This document shows positions 32,886 through 39,907 of a stretch of DNA of 64,000 nucleotides, piece after piece. The stretch lies in assembly GCA_019416685.1 (NCBI GenBank), contig DXWV01000014.1:1-64000 (forward strand), given 5' to 3'. The position numbers and the translations under genes were made by a program. The notes under the pieces were generated by a model. The model had not been told where the DNA came from, did no database searches, and saw only the letters and a program-made list of their open reading frames with translations. The stretch is from Bacteroides sp. (GTDB taxonomy: Bacteria; Bacteroidota; Bacteroidia; Bacteroidales; Bacteroidaceae). Every line of letters starts with the position of its first letter. Position 1 is the stretch's first letter.

Positions 32886-34445
32886 TTATAAAGGTAGCCA
32901 TCGGTTGATATTTCTTTCGGTAGCACTAAACTCTACACCTATTTTTGTCAGTTCACGTCCGTCTGCCTGGTATGGAATCAGATATCCTTTATCATCTATT
33001 TGCTGTAAAGCTTCTTCGGCTGTACCGTTGAGCTTGAATTCAAAAATATAGATGTATTTGGGCGTTTTCACTATAGCGTCTGCCCGCCCACGTGCACTGC
33101 GTATTTCAACGTCAGTAAACTGTCCCATTAGTTTAAAGACAAGGTAGAACACTACTTGGTAATGACGCTCGGTTTTATCGTTCAATTCATAAGGGAAATC
33201 AGCAAAGAAGGCTTGCAGGCGGGTGAGGAAGGAGTTATAATCACCGGCACGTAACTCTTGGATAAATTTTCCGATGTAGAAACTTTGGTCATTGTTTGCC
33301 ATAGAGGTGTAGAAGGGTACTAAGAAATTGATGAAGCCATATCGTACCTCATCATTCGGAAACTCCAATAGATAGTTCCCAAATTCTTTATCATAGTCTT
33401 TTATCGTCAGATAGCCACTCAGGTAAATCAATGGAATCGGGTTATTAGCATCTACTCTGTATTCTGTAAATGAAGAGGCAGAGGCTTCTACTCCGTCAAT
33501 CAATGTACGCAGATCGTACTCACTTCTTTGCAACAGTTCCACAAGGAAGGTCGGAGTACCTGTCTGAAACCAGTAATTACTGAATTTATATCCGTCAAAA
33601 ACGTTGAGAACGCTAAATGGGTTGAATACTCCTTCTGTAAATTCGCAGAAATGATAGCCGTCATACAAAGCTTTCATCTTATGAAGTGTCTCTTCTGGAG
33701 TCAATTGATTCGTTTCTGCCAGTTTCTGTAGTTCTGGAGTGAAAGTATCGATTAATTCTTGCTTAGTAATACCACATACTGTAGCATACTGAGGCTTCAT
33801 ACTAATATCATTTAGTTGGTTCAGATCACTAAATACACTTACTTGTGCAAACTTCGTCACTCCGGTGAGGAAAACAAAACGCAAATAACGGTCGTAACTT
33901 TTTAGTACACCATAAAAGGCTTTTAGCGTCTGGCGATAATTATCCAGCAAAGACATATTGTCCAATGCTTGTAGTAAAGGCTTGTCATATTCGTCTACGA
34001 GTACCACTACGCTACCTCCCGTTTGCTCGCTGGCACGACTAATGACATAACCAAATCGTTCTTCGGGGCTACGATCTTTTTTCTCATTACCATACAGGCA
34101 TTCCCATTTCTCCAAATGTTGGTTGAGTATGGCAATTAAATCGTCGGGTGTTTCATATTTCTTGGCATTTAAGTCCAGATGAAGTACCGGGTATTGTTTC
34201 CATTCTGTCTCTATTTGTTCAATAGCAAGCCCTTCAAACAATTCCTTTTTCCCTTTGAAGTAAGACTCAAAGGTAGAAAGCAACAAGCTTTTACCAAAGC
34301 GGCGGGGGCGGCTCAGAAAATAGGGCTTTCCTGTATTCGCTATTCTCCACACAAAAGCAGTCTTATCTACATATAGGTAATCATCTCTACGAATATCTTC
34401 AAAAGTCTGTATCCCGATAGGGAGTTTACGCAATACACTGTTCAT
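32886..34445 (-). CDS. AAA-ATPase-like protein with PD-(D/E)XK nuclease domain
   Basis: 519 aa from ATG 34445. Codons upstream of it overlap the predicted promoter, and M-N-S-V-L-R-K-L-P-I-G-I-Q-T-F is the usual family start. The N-terminal AAA-ATPase_like domain has Walker A in R-P-R-R-F-G-K-S-L-L and Walker B in V-V-V-L-V-D-E-Y-D-K-P. The C-terminal PD-(D/E)XK-type nuclease domain keeps R-A-D-A-I-V and E-F-K-L-N. The family is widespread and multicopy in Bacteroides; its role (defence, mobile-element or DNA maintenance) is unsettled. Coding strand upstream carries an unusual 23-bp-period array. Confidence 0.88.
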   Translation of the reverse strand: MNSVLRKLPIGIQTFEDIRRDDYLYVDKTAFVWRIANTGKPYFLSRPRRFGKSLLLSTFESYFKGKKELFEGLAIEQIETEWKQYPVLHLDLNAKKYETPDDLIAILNQHLEKWECLYGNEKKDRSPEERFGYVISRASEQTGGSVVVLVDEYDKPLLQALDNMSLLDNYRQTLKAFYGVLKSYDRYLRFVFLTGVTKFAQVSVFSDLNQLNDISMKPQYATVCGITKQELIDTFTPELQKLAETNQLTPEETLHKMKALYDGYHFCEFTEGVFNPFSVLNVFDGYKFSNYWFQTGTPTFLVELLQRSEYDLRTLIDGVEASASSFTEYRVDANNPIPLIYLSGYLTIKDYDKEFGNYLLEFPNDEVRYGFINFLVPFYTSMANNDQSFYIGKFIQELRAGDYNSFLTRLQAFFADFPYELNDKTERHYQVVFYLVFKLMGQFTDVEIRSARGRADAIVKTPKYIYIFEFKLNGTAEEALQQIDDKGYLIPYQADGRELTKIGVEFSATERNINRWLPL

Positions 34446-34471
34446 GGTTATTTTTTTATTTATTGACCATT

Positions 34472-34479
34472 CAAAGATA
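34472..34479 (-). promoter_or_regulatory. -7 box of the AAA/nuclease gene
   Basis: TATCTTTG on the minus strand, 27 bp upstream of ATG 34445. It supports that ATG over the one at 34493. No clear -33 element. Confidence 0.55.
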
Positions 34480-34551
34480 CTCATTATTTCCATAAACCAT
34501 TTCCTGCTTGGGCTAAATTTGAAATAGAATGGTAAGCATACAAAATTGGTT

Positions 34552-34712
34552 TATTGATAATCTGTGTTTTTAAATAGTGAATGGATTGAGGTAATGTATT
34601 GATAATCAGTGTTTATGAAAGTGTACACTCTTGTATAACTAAAGTGTACATTCTTGTAGTGTAAGGTTGTACACTTTTGCATAATATGATTGTACATTTT
34701 TGTAATCTCTCT
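34552..34712. repeat. 23-bp-period tandem array upstream of the AAA/nuclease gene
   Basis: TGTACA-containing units start at 34622, 34645, 34668 and 34691, each followed by a TTGTA or TTGCA motif. An earlier pair, TATTGATAATC(T/A)GTGTTT at 34552 and 34598, is exactly two periods (46 bp) apart and in phase with them. The array sits in the 393-bp gene-free interval between DUF4251 and AAA/nuclease genes, about 70-240 bp upstream of the latter's promoter. Units are contiguous without unique spacers. Repeated operator sites or an iteron-like array are possible. Confidence 0.65.
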
Positions 34713-34762
34713 TCATTTAATGAATGCAGATAGCTTAAATACACAGATTTTAATAAAACAGA

Positions 34763-34800
34763 ATAGGGTGATAAATAGAAACTATTCATTATCACCCTAT
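34763..34800 (-). terminator. Terminator of the DUF4251 gene
   Basis: ATAGGGTGATAA (34763-34774) and TTATCACCCTAT (34789-34800) form a perfect 12-bp stem, 39 bp after the DUF4251 stop; a T-rich run follows on the minus strand. Confidence 0.75.
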
Positions 34801-34838
34801 AGTATTATTACTCTATAACTTTATGTTACATCATCTTC

Positions 34839-35429
34839 TTACCAAGAACGTCCCTTGAATACATCTGACTGATCCAATGGTACAATGTTACCGCTCAGTG
34901 TAATTGTATTGTTGTTGAAGTTCGGGTTTACAGTTACAGTGGCGTTATTACCGCCATTAGTCAGTGAAATGAATATCTGAGCCGAAATTCCGATACCCTG
35001 TACACTGAATGAACAGTTAACATTGCCTTTCTTGTCTGTTGTAATTTTCATATCCGATGCGTTACCGTCTACTGTTACACCGCCAATTCCGTTAGGACCG
35101 GGGTATGGAGTATTGAAAGCAACCTGTACAGTAGATTTCTGACCATTCATCATCACAAAGTTTGTAGTTGTTGATACAAAAGCACTCTGTCCGTTACGGA
35201 AGATCACCTGATCGGCTTCGAGCACGAACTGCTTGTTTTTCAGTGCTTGTACAGCCTGCTGATAAGCTACTGCGTCGGCTACTTGTTCTTCTGCTTTCAG
35301 TCTTGCTCTTTCTGCGTCTCTTTGTGCTTTACGGTCAGCGCGACGTACGGCTCTTTCTGATTCCTGTGCATACATCATGGTAGATGCACTTACCAATACT
35401 AATGCTAATAATGCAATAAACTTTTTCAT
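34839..35429 (-). CDS. DUF4251 exported protein
   Basis: 196 aa from ATG 35429, which begins a clear signal peptide (MKKFIALLALVLVSASTMMYA); the 20 codons before it do not. A strongly charged Arg/Ala/Glu helix (about 22-55) precedes the DUF4251 beta domain (about 60-190), with F-V-L-E-A-D-Q-V-I-F-R-N-G-Q, N-F-V-M-M-N-G-Q and a V-T-V-N-P-N-F tail. The family is common and abundant in Bacteroides envelopes and has no known activity. Confidence 0.85.
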   Translation of the reverse strand: MKKFIALLALVLVSASTMMYAQESERAVRRADRKAQRDAERARLKAEEQVADAVAYQQAVQALKNKQFVLEADQVIFRNGQSAFVSTTTNFVMMNGQKSTVQVAFNTPYPGPNGIGGVTVDGNASDMKITTDKKGNVNCSFSVQGIGISAQIFISLTNGGNNATVTVNPNFNNNTITLSGNIVPLDQSDVFKGRSW

Positions 35430-35525
35430 AACTTTTTTTTGTTTAGGTTTAATAACGTTGTTCGTTATTGCAAAAACAACATATATCAAAGAATGTTCAT
35501 GAACGTTTCACAATTTTGATTTGAC

Positions 35526-36398
35526 TTATGCATCAATGCCCGTAAATGTTTTCAGGGCATATCCTATAAGAAAGCTTATTCCGGCTACACTAAAGCTGAG
35601 TACGGCCATTTCCATAAAACGTTTTCGGAAACTTTCACCTCGCGCCACAGAATAGTAATAGTTGAACAATGCTATAATGATAAGTGCCATAGCCAACATT
35701 ACTCCCAATGCTATCAGTACATTGTTTATTAAAATGAATGGAGCTACCAGTGCAATTACCGTAATGATATAAGCAATACCTGTGTAGATGGCTGCTTTTG
35801 CCGGATGTTTACTCTTATCACCTTCCGATTTGGTAGACAGGTATTCTGATGATGCCATAGACAGTGCAGCAGCAATGCCGGTAATACTTCCTGTCAGTGC
35901 TATTAGTTTATGGTCACTCAGTGCCAGAGTAAAACCGGCTAATGCTCCGGTAAATTCTACCAGAGCATCGTTTAATCCCAACACCACAGAACCCATGTAT
36001 TCCAACCGTTCTTCGTTTATCAGCCCGATGAGTTTTTCCTCGTGCACCTCTTCTTCGCGTGACAGGCGCTGCAAATCCTCACATTCAGTATACCGGGCAT
36101 AATCCTGATGGGCGCTATTCTCGCTGGATTCCATTAGTTTTATAGCAAATGTGATACCTAGGATACGCGCTAACCAGTAATATTTGGTAATGCGCCAGCG
36201 GTTGGGGGTAGCTTCAACGTTCGTATACTTTTTGAGTGTATAGTAATGGGCTTTCTCTTCGGCAGAGATCAGGCGTAGAACCTTACTGTTGGATGTGTTT
36301 TTTTCAATAGAGGCCAGACGGTCATACACAATACTTTCGGTATACTCATTTCTCTGGAAGCGAATAAACTTTTCGAGATCTTTTGAGGTTAAATTCAT
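35526..36398 (-). CDS. Ferritin-like/VIT1-CCC1 fusion membrane protein
   Basis: 290 aa. The N-terminal ferritin-like (rubrerythrin) domain (1-135) has di-iron ligands in S-A-E-E-K-A-H and R-E-E-E-V-H-E-E-K. The C-terminal VIT1/CCC1 domain (about 140-288) has five hydrophobic helices, with G-L-N-D-A-L-V-E-F-T-G and S-M-A-S-S-E-Y-L-S characteristic of iron/manganese transporters. Similar fusions (MbfA-type) export iron. Likely role: oxidising and moving Fe2+ or Mn2+ across the inner membrane. A minus-strand TATCTTTG box at 36419-36426 lies 21 bp upstream. Confidence 0.9.
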   Translation of the reverse strand: MNLTSKDLEKFIRFQRNEYTESIVYDRLASIEKNTSNSKVLRLISAEEKAHYYTLKKYTNVEATPNRWRITKYYWLARILGITFAIKLMESSENSAHQDYARYTECEDLQRLSREEEVHEEKLIGLINEERLEYMGSVVLGLNDALVEFTGALAGFTLALSDHKLIALTGSITGIAAALSMASSEYLSTKSEGDKSKHPAKAAIYTGIAYIITVIALVAPFILINNVLIALGVMLAMALIIIALFNYYYSVARGESFRKRFMEMAVLSFSVAGISFLIGYALKTFTGIDA

Positions 36399-36800
36399 GT
36401 TATCTTATTTTTAAGTAGCAAAGATAATGTAAATCGAGAGCAGAACTAAAATGAACTTGTTCATTTTTTGTGGCGGGGTACAGTTTATCTTAGCTTTCGG
36501 GCAAAGATACTACAAATAGACTAAGAACCTGTTTAATTTTTCTTCAAATAGGACTTCTCAGCTTCTTTTGAGTTTATTTCCGGTCTGTTTTCCAGTTTTT
36601 AGTTGTCACATAGCCCGCTATGCTCCTCATAAAAACGAAAAAATATTCTCAAAAATAACTCTCAAAAGAATGCCGAACAAAATTCAAACAGGGACTAATG
36701 TGTTCTCTATCTGTTAGTACAGCAATAAAATTTATTAAAAGTTTGTGCCCTGTTGGATTTTTGATAGTACATTTGATCATTAATTGAAATTATTGATATC
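36399..36800. other. Gene-free interval with divergent promoters
   Basis: No gene is supported here. The minus-strand promoter box TATCTTTG (36419-36426) serves the VIT1 gene. A second minus-strand TATCTTTG (36503-36510) is unassigned. The plus-strand TACATTTG (36768-36775), with TTTG at 36742-36745, serves the sugar kinase gene. A palindromic element fills 36528-36692. Confidence 0.6.
36528..36692. repeat. 165-bp imperfect palindromic element
   Basis: The ends are inverted copies (CCTGTTT-AATTTT against AAAATT-CAAACAGG). Inner arms also match (CTTTTGAG at 36565-36572, CTCAAAAG at 36661-36668), and the centre is CATAGC-CC-GCTATG (36609-36622). It has no ORF. The structure resembles a REP/MITE-like non-autonomous repeat; genome copy number cannot be judged from one window. 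Confidence 0.6.
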
Positions 36801-37871
36801 ATGAAGAAGATAGTAACTTTCGGAGAGGTACTTTTGCGTCTTACCACTCCCGGCAATCTGCGTTTCTCTCAATCCCGTGACTATGTAGCTACCTTTGGTG
36901 GCAGTGAAACCAATGTCGCGGTTTCTCTTGCCAACTTTGGGATACCAACCGAATTTGTAACTCGTTTGCCCGATAATGATATAGCCCGTGCCTGTGTTAG
37001 TGACCTTCGTTCGCATGGACTCCGTATGGATGGCATTATTTATGGTGGCGATCGTATGGGTATTTATTTTCTTGAAAACGGAGCTTCTTTTCGTAACTCA
37101 AAGGTGGTATATGACCGTGCGGGTTCTTCTTTCTCTACCCTTCGTCCGGGTATGATAGACTGGGAGGCCATTTTCGCTGATGCCGGATGGTTTCATTGGT
37201 CGGGAGTAGCTGCCGCTTTGTCACAAGATAGTGCCGATACCTGCCTTGAAGCCCTTCAGGCGGCAGACCGGATGGGATTAACTATCTCCTGCGACTTAAA
37301 TTACCGCAAGAATCTGTGGAAATATGGACGTACGGCAGCTGATGTGATGAAACCATTAGTACAGTATAGTGACGTGATATTTGGTGCGGAACCTGAATAT
37401 AAAGAGATATTAGGTATTGTTCCTGTCGGTTTTAAGGCTGTAAATACAGATTATCGACTCAATCTTGAAGGTTTTGAAGAAGTAGGAAAACAAGTGGAAA
37501 AACTGGTTCCCCGTTGCAGGAAGATGTTTCTCGAATTACGCAATTCTTTGTCTGCTAATCATAACTTGCTTGCCGCTGTGCTTTATTCCAATGGCTCATT
37601 AAAGCATACAGGTGTTTATGATATTACTCACGAAGTAGATCGTGTAGGTACAGGAGATGCCTTTGTCGGCGGACTTATTTATGGCTTGCTTACCTGTCCT
37701 GATAATGATCAGAAGGTGTTGGATTTTGCGTTGGCAGCTTCCTGTTTGAAGAATACTTTCTATGGTGACTTCAACCTGGCAACTGTTGCTGAAGTGGAGG
37801 CGCTAATGAATGGTGATTCTTCCGGCAGATACAGCGCTGATTTTGGAGCAAGTATTGATGTTTGTTTCTGA
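36801..37871 (+). CDS. kdgK: 2-dehydro-3-deoxygluconokinase (PfkB family)
   Basis: 356-aa cytoplasmic sugar kinase phosphorylating KDG to KDPG in hexuronate catabolism. Motifs: N-terminal F-G-G-S-E-T-N-V-A-V-S-L (PfkB signature 1 region), L-N-Y-R-K-N-L-W and the catalytic D-x-V-G-T-G-D-A-F-V-G-G with the anion hole. The sequence is closest in character to Bacteroidetes KDG kinases, usually paired with a KDPG aldolase gene. No aldolase follows here, so substrate assignment rests on sequence character. PfkB kinases for other ketoses are the alternative. Confidence 0.82.
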   Translation: MKKIVTFGEVLLRLTTPGNLRFSQSRDYVATFGGSETNVAVSLANFGIPTEFVTRLPDNDIARACVSDLRSHGLRMDGIIYGGDRMGIYFLENGASFRNSKVVYDRAGSSFSTLRPGMIDWEAIFADAGWFHWSGVAAALSQDSADTCLEALQAADRMGLTISCDLNYRKNLWKYGRTAADVMKPLVQYSDVIFGAEPEYKEILGIVPVGFKAVNTDYRLNLEGFEEVGKQVEKLVPRCRKMFLELRNSLSANHNLLAAVLYSNGSLKHTGVYDITHEVDRVGTGDAFVGGLIYGLLTCPDNDQKVLDFALAASCLKNTFYGDFNLATVAEVEALMNGDSSGRYSADFGASIDVCF

Positions 37872-37990
37872 GTCATTTTTAGTATCTCCGATGAGCATAT
37901 TCTTGTGTAGAGGATAACCAATATTCAGTTTATGTCTGATTGGCAATAATCTGTTCTTAGCTCGATTTTACGTAATATATCTGTGAGGAA

Positions 37991-38078
37991 TTTTTGGTTT
38001 TAAACCAACACAGCCTTCCTCACCGACCAACGGTGCCTTGGTTCTAAACCAAAGTACCGTTGGTTTAAAACCCAAAAA
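37991..38078. repeat. Nested palindromes built on GGTTTAAAACC
   Basis: The outer arms TTTTTGGTTTTAAACCAAC (37991-38009) and GTTGGTTTAAAACCCAAAAA (38059-38078) are near-perfect inverse copies. Inside are ACCAACGGT (38026-38034) with ACCGTTGGT (38056-38064), and CTTGGTT with AACCAAAG around CTA. Alternative hairpins compete. It occupies the 320-bp gap between kdgK and a convergent membrane-protein gene, so it may be a bidirectional terminator or a structured RNA. Confidence 0.6.
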
Positions 38079-38191
38079 ATCCCAAAGAATTAGGTAGGAC
38101 TGTGTGTCTCCAATGAACAGAATCCGAGCCTGATCGCCCTGGCATATGCCGGAGGAAATTATGGGTTTTCTTCTTTTGTAGTATGTATTTT

Positions 38192-38653
38192 TTACAAAAA
38201 AAGATTTTCACTTGATTCCTGATTTTGGAGTAAGTGGCGTCTTTGCCACCAGTAACGAATGAATAGTACTCCGGTTACTATCAGTGCCAATGACAGTCCG
38301 GTGTAGAATACAGATATGAAACAGGTAGGTAACAGGTGCAGGCTTCGTATGCTGATACCTAATGAAATCATGAAGATCATGATAATCCAGCTCTTGACAT
38401 CGAAGAAAGAGAAGGGACAATTCTTTTCCTGTTTCTTTTGGGTGATACGTTCGGTATGTTTGTAATACAGTCTTCTGAATATAAGAATGAAGAATAGGAG
38501 AAAGACTATAGTGGCTTCACCTATTTTGAATAGCCAGTATTGTGAATCATTAAGCCATGTTACGATTCCTATTCGCAAGATATTTGCTCCCGCCACTATC
38601 CATACAATACCGGCGGTAATAAGTAAAACTTGTCTGTTGACCCCGTATTTCAT
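38192..38653 (-). CDS. Small polytopic membrane protein of unknown function
   Basis: 153 aa with four predicted transmembrane helices (about 8-28, 40-60, 88-106, 112-132), a basic, Lys/Gln-rich cytoplasmic loop between helices 2 and 3 (KHTERITQKKQEKN) and a hydrophilic tail. I recognise no family motif. It lies 54 bp downstream of an MFS exporter gene in the same direction and may share its transcript. Confidence 0.7.
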   Translation of the reverse strand: MKYGVNRQVLLITAGIVWIVAGANILRIGIVTWLNDSQYWLFKIGEATIVFLLFFILIFRRLYYKHTERITQKKQEKNCPFSFFDVKSWIIMIFMISLGISIRSLHLLPTCFISVFYTGLSLALIVTGVLFIRYWWQRRHLLQNQESSENLFL

Positions 38654-38707
38654 ATATTAAATTTGTAGATTGATGCACTAAACAACAAATGAAACTACCC
38701 TTTAGGT

Positions 38708-39883
38708 TCATTTACGCGAGAAAAAAGTGATAAATAATGAACAACTGGTCAATAAAATGCCGGTTCCTATGACTCCGTACCAACCAAATGCCTGCCAGAA
38801 AGTACCTGCCAGAAAGGTACCGGTTGAACCACCAACGAAGTAAGTAGTCATGAAAATCGTGTTGATACGATTGGAGGCATTGGGACAAAGTTCAAAAATA
38901 CTGGTCTGATTACTCAATTGAATGCACTGCATACCAATATCGATAATAATGATACCTGCTACGATGCCGAAATAGGTGTTTTCTCCTGCAAAAAGCAAAA
39001 ACCATGCAAAAAGTATCAAGCCGCAACCGATAAAATTGAATCGGCGCACACCTACTCTTTTTACATACTTGCCAACCAATGATGCTGATAATGCTCCGGC
39101 TATTCCACAAAGCCCTAACATACCGATAACATTGCTCCCGGCATGAAAAGGAGCTTGTCCCATTTTGAATGCCAGACATGACCACATGGCAAGAAAAGAA
39201 CCGAATGCCAGTGCAGCCCGTATGGAGTAAATTCGTAGTTGTGGGTATTCTTTCAGTAATAGAAACAGTGATTTCATCAGTCCACTGTATTTTCCTTTGA
39301 AGGTGGGTTTGATATCCGGTAGTACTTTTACGACTACAATTCCGCATATCAACATCAGGGCAGCGGCAATGTGATACATTTCTCTCCATCCGAAGAGTTC
39401 GCCGATGAATCCACTGATTACACGGGAAGCGAGAATACCGGTCAACAGACCTGAAACTACAAGACCTACATTACGTCCTTTATTTTCAGGTCTGGAGAAT
39501 TGCGAAGCTATCGGGATAAATATCTGTGGTATCACCGAACAAATACCCGTAAAAAGGGAGGCTATTAATATAACATGTATGTTCGGTGCCAGTGCAATAG
39601 TCAATAGCGAAACGATTAGTATCGCAAAGTTGATGATGATGATTTTCTTTCGTTGATAAAGATCACCTAACGGAATGATAAATAAGAGCCCCAGCGCATA
39701 TCCGATCTGTGTAATCATAGAGATCAGGTTTGTCTTAAACTCTGACACACCCATGTCGTGGCGTATCATGTTCAGTAAAGGCTGGTTGTAATAAAGGTTG
39801 GCTACTGATATGCCGGCAACAATTGCCAGTGTCCAAAGTATGGATGCCCGTAACCCTCCGTTTTCTTTTAAAGTTTGTTTCAT
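38708..39883 (-). CDS. MFS transporter (YnfM-like)
   Basis: 391 aa with about 12 transmembrane helices. The typical MFS loop between helices 2 and 3 reads G-D-L-Y-Q-R-K-K. N-terminal signature: Y-Y-N-Q-P-L-L-N-M-I, found in the YnfM/YgaY-type exporters of sugars, arabinose or drugs. The substrate cannot be read from sequence. It is preceded by pbpC (24 bp upstream), an unusual neighbour with no clear functional link. Confidence 0.85.
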   Translation of the reverse strand: MKQTLKENGGLRASILWTLAIVAGISVANLYYNQPLLNMIRHDMGVSEFKTNLISMITQIGYALGLLFIIPLGDLYQRKKIIIINFAILIVSLLTIALAPNIHVILIASLFTGICSVIPQIFIPIASQFSRPENKGRNVGLVVSGLLTGILASRVISGFIGELFGWREMYHIAAALMLICGIVVVKVLPDIKPTFKGKYSGLMKSLFLLLKEYPQLRIYSIRAALAFGSFLAMWSCLAFKMGQAPFHAGSNVIGMLGLCGIAGALSASLVGKYVKRVGVRRFNFIGCGLILFAWFLLFAGENTYFGIVAGIIIIDIGMQCIQLSNQTSIFELCPNASNRINTIFMTTYFVGGSTGTFLAGTFWQAFGWYGVIGTGILLTSCSLFITFFSRK

Positions 39884-39907
39884 AAGCGCAAAGATAGAGA
39901 ATTGAAC

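Noticed and set aside
34622..34712. CRISPR-like array
   Set aside because: Units follow one another without unique spacers, are only 23 bp long in total, and there is no cas gene in the window.
36801..37871. Hexuronate catabolism operon
   Set aside because: Only the KDG kinase is present; no aldolase, isomerase or transporter adjoins, so an operon call is not supported.
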